From positions 1 to 46,712 of the forward strand of contig JAJTGL010000032.1 in assembly GCA_021297795.1 (NCBI GenBank): 46,712 nucleotides of DNA, read 5' to 3'. The notes below the pieces were generated by a model. It had not been told where the DNA came from. It made no database searches and was given only the letters and a program-made list of their open reading frames with translations. The stretch is from Planctomycetaceae bacterium (lineage in GTDB: Bacteria > Planctomycetota > Phycisphaerae > Phycisphaerales > SM1A02). The translations under genes were made by a program, and so were the position numbers. This document shows, piece by piece, positions 8,444-17,003 of the stretch; position 1 is the stretch's first letter, and each line of letters begins with the position of its first letter.

Positions 8444-9804
8444 GACCCGATGCCGTCAGTCGCCCCGATCGGTCGGACGACCGCGCCGCGGCCGAGGCGA
8501 AGTGCACGACGGCGAACACCTCCGAGCGCAGCAACCCGCACCCGTCGCGCCTCCGCGCGACGGGTGCGTTCCTTCTCGCGTGCCTCGTGTTCGGACTGAG
8601 CGCCCTGCCGCTCGTCGCGTGCGCCGGCGGAGGCGGCGCCCGCGGTCGCGAGGCGACGAACAGGCCGACGAACGTCGCAACGCCACGCAAGACCGGGTCG
8701 GAGTCCAAGGTCGAGGCGAAGCCCGCGACCATGCCCGGCAAGATCGTCGGCAGCGCGCTCTCGGTCGATCTTCGACCGCTTGGCCTCGTGCCGACCGACG
8801 GCTACACGCTCCCCCTGCTCTCGCCGGATGGCCGTCTGATGGCGGTGCAGACCGGCACGGTGCCCGACCTGGCGACGCTCCTCGCGCGGCCGCAGCAGTC
8901 GACGCCGGTGGCCTCGCGCATCGCGATGTACCGAGTGGAGCCCCGCGGCCTCGTGCGCCTCGGCGAGACCGCGACCGGGCTCGTACTCGGCCGCTCGGCC
9001 GACGCGCGCGGATTCCTCGTCGAGAGTCCGCGCCCCGATGGCTCGCGCTGGATCGGGCGCTTCCCGTGGGGCGGCGACGAGCCGGAGTGGCTTGTGCAGA
9101 ACGGCGAGGTCAACGCCTTCGGCGCGCTTGGTCCGGATGGCGCGCTTGCCTACGCGACGCGGGGACGCGTCGACGGCGGCTTCGACCTCGTGGTGCGCCG
9201 CAACGACCGCACCGCCCGCCTCTCCTCGGAGGCCGTGCGCGACTATCTCTTCCCGACCTTCTCCGCCGATGGCTCGCGCGTCTTCGCGCTGTCGCTGCGC
9301 GATGGAATCCTCGAGTTCGTCTCGGTGGATCCGACGAGCGATGAATCGATGCGACAGTCGGCGACGCGCGCCCTCGTGAGCGACCGCGCGAACGACGAGA
9401 TGGCGATGCAGATGGTGGCGCCGCAAGGAGCACGCGATGGAGCAGACGGCGACGACTGGATCCTCTTCCATCCATCGCTCGGCTCGCTTGTCCGATGGAA
9501 CCCCGTCGACGGGGTACGCGTGTTCGCCGGCAGGCCCGTCGCCGCAGGTCGCATCGACGAGCAGCGCACGGCATTCCTGGTGGGCGAGCGCGTCCGCGTC
9601 CGCACCCGCACCGAGGGCGCGGGTGCGCCGGCCACGACGATGAAACCCGACGCGGGTGTCGCCGATCCCGGGCTCGGGACGGTGCTCTTCGACGGCATCG
9701 CCGTCCCGCGCGCGATCGCGCCGATCGACGGCGCGCCCGCGATCCTCCTGGCCGCGCCCGATCGAAACGGACTCCGGCTGCTGCTGGCACGCCTGCCGGG
9801 CTGA
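8440..9804 (+). CDS. Propeller-like lipoprotein at the end of the secretion operon
   Basis: 454-residue protein from GTG 8440, overlapping the gspD stop (GTGA). A basic leader of about 40 residues precedes a hydrophobic segment ending in the lipobox LVAC (Cys61), so it is predicted to be lipid-anchored. After a short Thr/Lys linker come repeated strands with 'SPDGRLMAVQ', 'GPDGALAYATRG' and 'SADGSRVFALS' motifs, as in TolB/WD40-like beta-propellers that read out 'SPDG' blades. No enzyme motif is visible. Placement directly after the secretin gene suggests a pilotin-like or scaffold role, but that is inference. It is the last gene of the operon; a hairpin terminator follows at 9835-9862. Confidence 0.75.
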   Translation: MRPDAVSRPDRSDDRAAAEAKCTTANTSERSNPHPSRLRATGAFLLACLVFGLSALPLVACAGGGGARGREATNRPTNVATPRKTGSESKVEAKPATMPGKIVGSALSVDLRPLGLVPTDGYTLPLLSPDGRLMAVQTGTVPDLATLLARPQQSTPVASRIAMYRVEPRGLVRLGETATGLVLGRSADARGFLVESPRPDGSRWIGRFPWGGDEPEWLVQNGEVNAFGALGPDGALAYATRGRVDGGFDLVVRRNDRTARLSSEAVRDYLFPTFSADGSRVFALSLRDGILEFVSVDPTSDESMRQSATRALVSDRANDEMAMQMVAPQGARDGADGDDWILFHPSLGSLVRWNPVDGVRVFAGRPVAAGRIDEQRTAFLVGERVRVRTRTEGAGAPATTMKPDAGVADPGLGTVLFDGIAVPRAIAPIDGAPAILLAAPDRNGLRLLLARLPG

Positions 9805-9834
9805 GCCGCGACAGGAGCGCGAGCACGCCAAAGA

Positions 9835-9862
9835 AAGACGCCGCGCGGATGCGCGGCGTCTT
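9835..9862 (+). terminator. Hairpin terminator of the secretion operon
   Basis: Perfect 12-bp inverted repeat (AAGACGCCGCGC ... GCGCGGCGTCTT, 9835-9846 with 9851-9862) around a GGAT loop, 30 bases after the lipoprotein stop. Only TTC follows, so there is no long T tract, as is common in high-GC genomes. Confidence 0.7.
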
Positions 9863-9942
9863 CGATGCACGTTTTCGATCGGTCGGGCGGGAGCGAGGAG
9901 CGCGGTCGGTCTCGCGTTTCGTCCGCTCGCTCGGAATGAGCG

Positions 9943-9993
9943 CTCACTCCTGAGGAAAGCTCACTCCTGAGGAAAACTCACTCCTGAGGAAAA
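9943..9993. repeat. 17-bp tandem repeat, three units, abutting the acidic gene's stop
   Basis: Three head-to-tail units (CTCACTCCTGAGGAAAG, then two with terminal A) at 9943, 9960 and 9977. They lie one base past the minus-strand stop codon at 9995-9997. Each unit contains the near-palindrome TCCTGAGGA. The unit is not a multiple of three. Confidence 0.9.
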
Positions 9994-9994
9994 A

Positions 9995-10405
9995 TCATTC
10001 TTCGTCGTCGAGGTCCTCATCGTCGAGGAAGTCGTCGTCCTCGTCGCCGAAGTCGTCCTCGTCCTCCTCTTCGTCTTCCTCCTCCTCATCCTCCTCGAGG
10101 TCTTCCTCGTCCTCGTCCTCGTCTTCGTCGAGGCCGTCCTCTTCCTCATCGAGGTCGTCCTCGTCGTCCTCGTCCTCATCTTCGTCCTCATCCTCCTCGT
10201 CATCGTCCTCGGCATCCTCGTCGCCGAAGTCGTCCTCCTCGCCGAAGTCGTCCTCGTCGTCGTCGATCTCGAAGTCCTCGTCCTCGTCCTCGTCGCGGTC
10301 AAGCAGCGCGGGTGCGCCGCCGCCGAGGCCGGAGCGCCACGGTGCGGGGAAGAGCTCATCGTCGATGCGGTCGTCAGCAAGCATGGTGAACGCGTTCCTC
10401 TTCAT
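9995..10405 (-). CDS. Highly acidic low-complexity protein
   Basis: 136-residue protein. After a 40-residue normal N-terminus (MKRNAFTMLADDRIDDELFP...) almost every residue is Asp or Glu with scattered Leu, Phe and Gly, in patterns such as DEDEDEDF and EEDDFGDED. It has no fold signature, signal peptide or membrane segment, and is expected to be an intrinsically disordered polyanion in the cytoplasm. Similar Asp/Glu-only proteins occur in planctomycetes; the function is unknown to me (a chaperone-like or metal-buffering role would be speculation). Start ATG 10405 has AAGGA six bases upstream; Met8 at 10384 with AGAGGA further away is the alternative. Triple tandem repeats sit directly before the start and after the stop. 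Confidence 0.75.
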   Translation of the reverse strand: MKRNAFTMLADDRIDDELFPAPWRSGLGGGAPALLDRDEDEDEDFEIDDDEDDFGEEDDFGDEDAEDDDEEDEDEDEDEDDEDDLDEEEDGLDEDEDEDEEDLEEDEEEEDEEEDEDDFGDEDDDFLDDEDLDDEE

Positions 10406-10409
10406 CTCC

Positions 10410-10448
10410 GATCCTTCATCTGGATCCTTCAGCCGGATCCTTCATCCG
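10410..10448. repeat. 13-bp tandem repeat, three units, carrying the ribosome-binding site of the acidic gene
   Basis: Units GATCCTTCATCTG, GATCCTTCAGCCG and GATCCTTCATCCG at 10410, 10423 and 10436. Read on the minus strand each unit gives AAGGATC, so three Shine-Dalgarno-like sites stack upstream of the start at 10405. The nearest has a six-base spacer. Confidence 0.85.
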
Positions 10449-10666
10449 GGTAACTCCCGTGCGCCTGTCCATCCGCCCCCAAGGGTGCGGGGGACCTCCG
10501 ATGGGCCGTGTATCGGACGATTGGCCCCGAAGCACCCAGACTTCCTCACGCACCGGGCTCCACGATTTCCTCATCGGGGGTTCCCGAAGAACGGGTGGAC
10601 CCGCTCGGGACCATCCGGGAGGTTCGAACGGGGCCCCCGGTCGATTGGCCGGGAGTTGTCGCCACT

Positions 10667-13600
10667 TCAGCCCCCCGTGTCAACCCCGGTGCCCCCTCCC
10701 GCGGGGACAGCCTGATCGACCTTCGGTACGCCTCCGAGGGGCATCGGGATACCGATGATCCTCGACTTTGCGGAGAAGAGCAGCCAGCCATCCGCCGCGA
10801 CCGCCCTGCCGATCGACTCGACCCCGGTCCGGAAGGCGAAGGGCTCACCGTCGACCCGCAGCCCATGGCGCGGCGAGAGCGCCTGCACAACGACTCCGAA
10901 GTCGACGCCACGGGCTCCAGGCTCGTCCGGGACCCCCGCGAGCACGGCGGACTCGCATCGCAAGATGCCGGAGGTGACGGGGAGCGCGAAGTTGGAGTTG
11001 CGCGTCCGCGGCGCCACGTCGGCTCCGCGCACTTCTCCCGTCGGTCCGACCAGCAGCAACCGATCGGTGAAATGCACGATGACCCCTTCGGGCACCGGCA
11101 CCATGCCGCGGAGGCTGCGGTTGACGTCCTCGGCATCCGGGATGTCGAGGATGCGAGTCTCGCCACCGAAGAGCGGGAGAACGGCCGGGATGTCGTTGGC
11201 GGTGGCGAACAGGAGATTCGCGCCCACAAGCATGGGGCTCGAGGTCGCCCCGGTCTGGCTGTTCGTCGTGACGAGTACGGCGCGCGGCGTGCCCTCGGCA
11301 TCGATGGCCCATCGTTCGATGGCGGCATCCGTTCCGAGGAACACCTCTCCAAGCGCCGTCGCGAAGGCCCACCGCACCGGCGCCGAGGAGATCGTCTTGA
11401 ACTCCGCGATCTGCTCGAGCGTGCGCGGGTCGTGGACGGTGACGACGGTGTCGGGAAGCTCGCTTCCCCCGAGCCTTCCCACAAGGACGATCAGGCCACC
11501 GTGCAGCTTGAACGTCTGGACGCGCGCGAGCTTCGATCGCGCGATCCGAACATCGGGAGCCGGATCGGCCATGCCGAACCGGGCCAGACGCCCGTCGCGC
11601 CGCACGAGCACGACCGAGGCGCCGTCGCAGCCGACGAGCACCTCGCTCGCGAGCATCGGCATGCCGTTCGGAAGTCGATCCTGCTGGTCGACCGGCGGCG
11701 GCTCCTCCGTCCAGATGGCCGAGGTCCGCGGAGTCGACCAGACCACGGTTCCCTGTTCGGGATCGATGAGCGTGACCGCCTCGGCGCCCGCGAAGGGGCG
11801 CTGGAACACCGCGATGCGCCCGTCGCACCAGACGATGCGCGGATCGCGGTCGTCGAGCCGGAGTCGCCAGCGCGTCGAGAGGTTGGCCTGGTCGAATCGC
11901 ACGAGCGATCCCTCCATCAGGCCGAGCAGGATGGAGTGATCGCGATCGAGGAGCGCGTCGCCGTCGATCACGGGGATCTGCCCGCGAAGCTCGATGCCTG
12001 CGCCGGGTTCCGGCCCGATGGCCGGAAGCGCGGCCGATGTCTCGACGAGCGCGGCCTCGGAGGTGCCGCTCGCGACGAGCAGTTCGGCGATGCGACGGTC
12101 GATCTTCGGCGATGCGTCGGCGAACTGCGTGCCGGCGAGGCGCTCGTCCAATGCCTTCCGACAACGCTCGACGAGATCCGCCCGCGCGGGTGGGATCAGG
12201 CACTCCTCGAGCACCGCGCTGAGCGCGGTCATCGCGGCGCGATCGCCCCCGAGCCGGGCGGCGTCGATCACGGCGTCGACCGCGGCCGCCGTGCGCGGAT
12301 GGGACATGGTGAAGCGAACAAGCGCCACGCGGCGGTCGGACTCCGGCTGCGCCTCCGCCGCGACCTTCATGCGCAAGGCCTCAAGCGCCGTCAACGCCGA
12401 TTGCTCGAGCGCCGCCGCGAGCTCGACGTCGCGCGATGCGAGTGTTCCCAGACGACGGATCGCATCGAGCCGGACGGAGCGCTGCGCCCCCTCCTCGGCG
12501 ATCATCGTGTCGCGCAGTTCGGGGTCGCTCGCGATCTGGAGCCAGATCTCCGCGGCGCGCGCAGCCTGACCTTCGGACCGGAGGTACTCGCCGCGCGCGA
12601 GCGCGACGCGTACTCGGAAATCCGGCGTGTCGGCCAGCGACTGCGCGAGTTCGAACGCGGCCTCACCCGACGAGGGATGGCTGCGGGCGATGAGGATCGC
12701 CTTCTCGATCAGTTCCTGGCGAAGCGACGCGGACCCGTTCGCACGGAGCAGGCCATCGCGCGCGACGCGCGCCGCCTCGAGCGCGACCTCCCAGCGGCCC
12801 GTGCGGATCGCGAGGTCGACGAGTGCGGCGGCGGCGGCCGGGTCGTTGGGAGAGGCCACCAGGCGGGCGCGAAGGATCTCCTCCGCGCGGCCCGCGGGCA
12901 TCAGCACGCGCAGCGCATCGTCGCCGACCGCCACGATGCGGTCCTCGAGCATCACCGCGTTCGCGGGTGTCTGTCCGGAGATCCGGGCCTGGACGGCGCC
13001 GTCCATCGCACTCAGGACGAGATAGTCCTCGACACCCGAGACGAGGAGCCGGTCGCCGGCGAGCGAGACGCGCCCGCGGATGCCGAGGCGATTGCCCATG
13101 CCCGCGCGCGGCGGATCGATTCTCGCGAGCGTCTCGGACAGCATCCAGCGCCGCTTCGCGAGGTCGCGAGCGTCGAACGCGACGATGTCGCCGCCCACTC
13201 CGAGCACGACGGGAGTTCCATCGGCGAAGGTCGAACCGATCAGGTAGCGCGTCGCACCCCACGCCGTGCCGGGCCCCACCGGTCGAGCCTCGAGCAACTT
13301 TCCCGTGGTCCGGTCGAGCGCGAGGATCTCGCGCTCGTCGGGCGACAGGGTGACCACACGATCGCCCGAAACGACCGGTCCACCGTACTCCCACGCCTGC
13401 GGCGTCGAACGCGCCTCCGCGAGCGGCACGGGGCTCCGGCGCAGCCACTGCATCGTCCCGTCGTCGACGCGGACGCGGGCGATCACACCGAGGGGCGAGG
13501 TCACCACCACCGCGTCGCCATCCACCGTCATTCCGGCCTGGCGACGGCCGAAGACCCCGCGTGCGGAGGATGCGCCCGCAAGGGTCGTCGCCCAGCGCAG

Positions 13601-14935
13601 GCCGCCGTCCTCGCGATCGAGTCCGATCAGCCAGTCGACCTGCTCGAGACGCTGCGTGGGCTTGCGTGCGAGGACGACCACGGTGTCGCCGCGGAGGAGC
13701 GGCGTGCCGACGGGAAAGAGCCCGGCGAGTTCCTCGCGTCCATCGATGCCGTCGAGATCGACCGTCCAGCGGATGCCCCCGTGCGCGGGCTCGAGGCACC
13801 ACACGCGCGAACTCGCCGCGCGTCGGCTCGATGTCGCGTTGCCCTCGTAGGTGACGAGCGCGCCGCGATCGACCGCGAGTCCACCGATGTCGGCGACCAT
13901 GCCGCCGTCGCGCTCGATTCCGCCGAAGCCGAGGGCCCGCGCCCAGACTTCATCCCGCGAGTCGATGTCGACCGCGCGCACGTACGAGCCCTCGTTCACG
14001 TAGGCCACGCCACCCTGCACGACGGGCACCGTGACGAGATAGGTGCCTTCGAGCCGTGCCGCCTCCTCGGCGCGCGGATTCGCGCGCATCATCGAGGGGT
14101 CGAACAGACGGCGGAAGAGCGTGCGGTCGAGTTCGAGCGACCAGACCTGCTGCCAGTCCGCGGCCGGAAGCTGGCTGGACGCCGCCGGCTCGAGCGGGCT
14201 TCGAGCGGCGGACGACGCGGGGCCTCTCGCGACTCCGCCGGCCGACGCCAGCGCGGCATCCGCGCCGGCCTCTCCCTGCGCGACGAGCGCCTCCAGTCGT
14301 GCGACCGCGAGTGCGCGCACGTCGTCGCGTCCGATGCGCGTGGCGGCCGAGGCAGCGATCCACGCCTCGGCGACGGCCTCCGCGCCGGCGAGATCGGGGT
14401 GCGATCGGATCCGCTCGACCTCGGCGAGCGCCTCGGGCGCGCGGTCGGCGAGCAGCAGCTCCTCCGCGACCTCGAGCGTGGCCTTCAAGCCGGCACGGGT
14501 GAGCCTGCGACGCGCGGCGGTCGCCGCTGCGCCCTCGGTGGCGAGCATCGTCTCGGCGGCCCGCGATTCGGACTCGCGGAACCGAGCGAGCACGTCGGGG
14601 TTCGCCGCGAGGAACCGCTCCGTCTCGTCGCCGACGGAGCGGAACATCCCGTCCTGCTCCTCACCGATGCGAAGAACCCTGTCCCCGTACTCGTCGAGCA
14701 GACGCCGCGCGAGCCGCGCCGCCTCGACGGGGTTTCCCTTCGCCTGCGCCAGTGCGTCCTCGAAGAGGGATTGCGCCGTCGGGCTGTCGGCGATCGCCGG
14801 AAGGACCGACTGACGCGCGAGCGCCGGAGCGGCGACGAGAAGACCGCCGCACGCGGCGACGAGGCCGACCGCGCCGGGGACCGAGAGGGCCCGAAGTAGA
14901 GGACGCGGGAAGAATCGTTCGGCCCTGGCCAACAT
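10667..14935 (-). CDS. Exported double PQQ-type beta-propeller protein
   Basis: 1422-residue protein with an N-terminal signal peptide (VGLVAACGGLLVAAPALA, cut before RQ near residue 42). Residues about 50-230 are helical, TPR-like. About 245-700 form a first propeller with PQQ/BamB-like blades ('GGVAYVNEGSYVRAVDIDSR', 'DGDAVVVTSPLGVIARVRVD', 'VLALDRTTGKLLEARPVG'-type repeats). About 700-950 is an alpha-solenoid rich in Ala, and about 960-1400 a second propeller ('VEGSLVRFDQANLSTRWRLR' type). It ends in a Gly-rich tail. Such proteins act as extracytoplasmic scaffolds; no quinoprotein dehydrogenase active site is seen. Start ATG 14935 lies seven bases after a GCTACGCT promoter element. It is divergent from the lipoprotein at 15006. 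Confidence 0.85.
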   Translation of the reverse strand: MLARAERFFPRPLLRALSVPGAVGLVAACGGLLVAAPALARQSVLPAIADSPTAQSLFEDALAQAKGNPVEAARLARRLLDEYGDRVLRIGEEQDGMFRSVGDETERFLAANPDVLARFRESESRAAETMLATEGAAATAARRRLTRAGLKATLEVAEELLLADRAPEALAEVERIRSHPDLAGAEAVAEAWIAASAATRIGRDDVRALAVARLEALVAQGEAGADAALASAGGVARGPASSAARSPLEPAASSQLPAADWQQVWSLELDRTLFRRLFDPSMMRANPRAEEAARLEGTYLVTVPVVQGGVAYVNEGSYVRAVDIDSRDEVWARALGFGGIERDGGMVADIGGLAVDRGALVTYEGNATSSRRAASSRVWCLEPAHGGIRWTVDLDGIDGREELAGLFPVGTPLLRGDTVVVLARKPTQRLEQVDWLIGLDREDGGLRWATTLAGASSARGVFGRRQAGMTVDGDAVVVTSPLGVIARVRVDDGTMQWLRRSPVPLAEARSTPQAWEYGGPVVSGDRVVTLSPDEREILALDRTTGKLLEARPVGPGTAWGATRYLIGSTFADGTPVVLGVGGDIVAFDARDLAKRRWMLSETLARIDPPRAGMGNRLGIRGRVSLAGDRLLVSGVEDYLVLSAMDGAVQARISGQTPANAVMLEDRIVAVGDDALRVLMPAGRAEEILRARLVASPNDPAAAAALVDLAIRTGRWEVALEAARVARDGLLRANGSASLRQELIEKAILIARSHPSSGEAAFELAQSLADTPDFRVRVALARGEYLRSEGQAARAAEIWLQIASDPELRDTMIAEEGAQRSVRLDAIRRLGTLASRDVELAAALEQSALTALEALRMKVAAEAQPESDRRVALVRFTMSHPRTAAAVDAVIDAARLGGDRAAMTALSAVLEECLIPPARADLVERCRKALDERLAGTQFADASPKIDRRIAELLVASGTSEAALVETSAALPAIGPEPGAGIELRGQIPVIDGDALLDRDHSILLGLMEGSLVRFDQANLSTRWRLRLDDRDPRIVWCDGRIAVFQRPFAGAEAVTLIDPEQGTVVWSTPRTSAIWTEEPPPVDQQDRLPNGMPMLASEVLVGCDGASVVLVRRDGRLARFGMADPAPDVRIARSKLARVQTFKLHGGLIVLVGRLGGSELPDTVVTVHDPRTLEQIAEFKTISSAPVRWAFATALGEVFLGTDAAIERWAIDAEGTPRAVLVTTNSQTGATSSPMLVGANLLFATANDIPAVLPLFGGETRILDIPDAEDVNRSLRGMVPVPEGVIVHFTDRLLLVGPTGEVRGADVAPRTRNSNFALPVTSGILRCESAVLAGVPDEPGARGVDFGVVVQALSPRHGLRVDGEPFAFRTGVESIGRAVAADGWLLFSAKSRIIGIPMPLGGVPKVDQAVPAGGGTGVDTGG

Positions 14936-14942
14936 GGCCCGA

Positions 14943-14948
14943 AGCGTA
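14943..14948 (-). promoter_or_regulatory. -10 element TACGCT, leaderless start of the PQQ protein
   Basis: On the minus strand GCTACGCT is followed by seven bases and the ATG at 14935, so transcription should begin at or next to the start codon. It belongs to a recurring TANNNT class in this window. Confidence 0.55.
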
Positions 14949-14993
14949 GCGTCGGCGGAGCAGCGATCGACGCGGACCTTCCGGGAGTCGTGC

Positions 14994-14999
14994 TACATT
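14994..14999 (+). promoter_or_regulatory. -10 element TACATT, leaderless start of the LEA14-like lipoprotein
   Basis: GCTACATT, then six bases (TCAACC), then ATG 15006. There is no Shine-Dalgarno sequence in between. Confidence 0.6.
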
Positions 15000-15005
15000 T
15001 CAACC

Positions 15006-15707
15006 ATGTCGACGCGCACCCCCCGCCACCGATCCGCCTCCGCTCGGACTCCCGCGGAACTCACGCGGGAATGCGCGGCCTCGGTGAGCGGGATCGCCCG
15101 CGGCGTGGCCGTCGTCCTCCTGCTCGGCACGCTGGCCGGTCCGATGTCCGGTTGCAGCGTCGCCCAACCCGAGGCTCGGGCGCGCGCGCTCGAGGTCGGT
15201 CGCATCTCGGGTGATCTCGCCGAGGTCGACATCGTGGTCGAGCTGCGCAATCCAGGCCGCGACGAGATCGAGTTGGTGCAGTACGACTACACGCTCTCGG
15301 CCGGCGACGGAGCGCGCTACGGCGGACGCTGGGCGGCGCTCCGTGCGCTTCCGCCGGGCCAGACCGTCGAGGCCCGCATCCCCGCCGTCCTTCCGGCTTC
15401 GAGTGTCGAGGGGGGACGAACCTGGAGCGCATCCGGAACGCTCCGATACCGCGATCCGAACTCGATCGTCCGCATCCTCTACGAGGCGGGCATCCTGAAG
15501 ACCGAGGTTGGGTTCGGTGGCTCCGGTTCCGGCGCGACGCGCGTGAATGCGGAAGCCTCGAGCACCGAAGCCGCGAGCAAGAAAGCCTCGAACACCGAAG
15601 CCGCGAGCAAGAAAGCCTCGAGCACCGAAGCCGCGAACACCGAAGCCGCGAGCACGAAGGCCTCGAGCACAGCCCGGGCCGTCGGCGCCGATTCCAACGG
15701 CGAATAA
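15006..15707 (+). CDS. LEA14/WHy-like lipoprotein with repetitive tail
   Basis: 233-residue protein starting at ATG 15006. A Thr/Arg-rich leader is followed by a hydrophobic segment and a lipobox-like PMSGC (Cys near residue 49), so it is probably lipid-anchored. Residues about 60-170 form a small beta domain with 'VDIVVELRNPGRDEIELVQYDYTLS', the pattern of LEA14/WHy domains (a fold that binds neighbouring proteins or membranes, no enzyme activity known). The last 55 residues are a disordered Ala/Ser/Thr/Lys tail made of repeats of EAASKKASST type, encoded by a 30-bp tandem repeat. It is a stand-alone gene, divergent from the PQQ protein. Function is not known. Confidence 0.7.
   Translation: MSTRTPRHRSASARTPAELTRECAASVSGIARGVAVVLLLGTLAGPMSGCSVAQPEARARALEVGRISGDLAEVDIVVELRNPGRDEIELVQYDYTLSAGDGARYGGRWAALRALPPGQTVEARIPAVLPASSVEGGRTWSASGTLRYRDPNSIVRILYEAGILKTEVGFGGSGSGATRVNAEASSTEAASKKASNTEAASKKASSTEAANTEAASTKASSTARAVGADSNGE
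15552..15670 (+). repeat. 30-bp (with 15-bp half-unit) tandem repeat in the lipoprotein tail
   Basis: Units beginning GAAGCCGCGAGCAAGAAAG at 15567 and 15597, a half unit at 15627 and a diverged unit at 15642, preceded by a half unit at 15552. All are multiples of three, so the reading frame is kept if copies expand or contract. Confidence 0.85.
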
Positions 15708-15932
15708 CCGCTCGAACGCGCGCGCGAACGCGTGAAGGCCTGCAGGGACCGACGGGACGGGCCGACGAAGCCCGTGCCGATCCGCAGGAACCGCGCAGGG
15801 CAATCCCGCGCCCGACGAATCCGTCGGAGTCGCCACCCCCGCTCAACCAGCTGCCTTTTCGGACCGATCTCCCCTCGTGCGATGCACCGACCGGGCGGAG
15901 TCCCGGTGGCGCATCCCTGCGGAGGATCACCC

Positions 15933-17000
15933 GTGGCCGAAGTGAGCATGCTCGACGAAATCCTGCGGAAGGCAAACGACGGCGACGCATCGGACGTCCA
16001 TCTGGTCGCCGGCCATCCGCCGATGGTCCGCGCGCAGACGGTCATGCAGCCGCTCGACATGCCGAACCTCACCAGCGAGGACATGTGGCGCATCCTCGCG
16101 GGCATGACCAACGAGCATCAGCGCCGCCATTTCGAGCAGAACCTCGACCTCGACTTCTCCTACGAGATCCCCGGCTTCCGCCGCTACCGCGTCAACGCGC
16201 ACATGCAGCGCGGCATGGTGGGCATGGCGATGCGCGCGATCCGCACGAAGGTTCCGCCGCTCGCGACGCTGAACCTGCCCGAGGTCATCTCGCGGCTCAC
16301 CTATCTGCCGCGCGGGCTGGTGCTCGTGACCGGCGACACCGGCTCGGGTAAGTCGACCACGCTCGCCGCCATGATCCAGGCGATGAACGAGCGCTACCGG
16401 AAGCACATCATCACGCTCGAGGATCCCGTCGAATACACGTTCCAGAGCAACCGCTGCCTCATCGAGCAGCGCGAGCTCGGCGCCGACATGCCGACCTTCT
16501 CGAGCGGCCTGAAGCACGCGCTGCGCCAGGACCCCGACATCATCCTCGTCGGCGAAATGCGGGACCTCGACACCACGCAGCTCGCGATCACCGCGGCGGA
16601 GACCGGACACCTCGTCCTCTCGACGCTGCACACCGTGAACGCGTCGCAGACCGTCGAGCGCATCGTCGACATGTACCCGGCGAACCAGCAGAACCAGATC
16701 CGCGCCATGCTGGCGAACACGCTGCAGGCCGTGATCTCGCAGACGCTCTTCCGCCGCATCGACAAACCCGGCATGGTGCCCGCGATCGAGGTGATGCTCT
16801 GCACGCCCGCGATCCGCAACATCATCCGCGAGGCGCGCACCTACGAGATCCCGAACGTCATCGAGACGAGCCGCTCGATCGGCATGACCACGCTCGACAA
16901 CGCGATCGCGGAGCTCTACTTCAACGGCATGATCTCGCGCGACGACGCCGTCGCGCAGGCCGCCTTCCCCGACAAGCTCGACCGGATGCTGGCGGCCTGA
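15933..17000 (+). CDS. pilT: Twitching motility/retraction ATPase PilT
   Basis: Hexameric AAA-like ATPase that depolymerises type IV pili. The frame is open from 15732, but GTG 15933 is preferred: GGAGGA sits seven bases upstream, and the resulting 355 residues (MAEVSMLDEILRKA...) match the family length. Visible motifs are the N-terminal 'DASDVHLVAGHPP' PAS-like region, Walker A GDTGSGKST (about 135-143), the Asp box, Walker B DPDIILVGEMRD (about 200-211), the His box HLVLSTLHT (about 226-234), and the PilT signature AIRNIIREART (about 292). It is followed after three bases by the pilC/gspF gene. No pilB-like extension ATPase is in the window. Confidence 0.93.
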   Translation: MAEVSMLDEILRKANDGDASDVHLVAGHPPMVRAQTVMQPLDMPNLTSEDMWRILAGMTNEHQRRHFEQNLDLDFSYEIPGFRRYRVNAHMQRGMVGMAMRAIRTKVPPLATLNLPEVISRLTYLPRGLVLVTGDTGSGKSTTLAAMIQAMNERYRKHIITLEDPVEYTFQSNRCLIEQRELGADMPTFSSGLKHALRQDPDIILVGEMRDLDTTQLAITAAETGHLVLSTLHTVNASQTVERIVDMYPANQQNQIRAMLANTLQAVISQTLFRRIDKPGMVPAIEVMLCTPAIRNIIREARTYEIPNVIETSRSIGMTTLDNAIAELYFNGMISRDDAVAQAAFPDKLDRMLAA

Positions 17001-17003
17001 CCC

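Noticed and set aside
10595-10640. GGTTCGAA resembling a tRNA T-loop
   Set aside because: No acceptor stem, anticodon arm or CCA end can be built around it on either strand.
10508-14899. 1463-codon open frame on the plus strand across the PQQ protein
   Set aside because: Composition is the mirror image of the real minus-strand gene; no signal peptide, motif or start signal supports it.
16300-16360. Naming the ATPase GspE/PilB
   Set aside because: Length, missing N-terminal GspE domain and zinc-finger, and the AIRNIIRE signature point to PilT.
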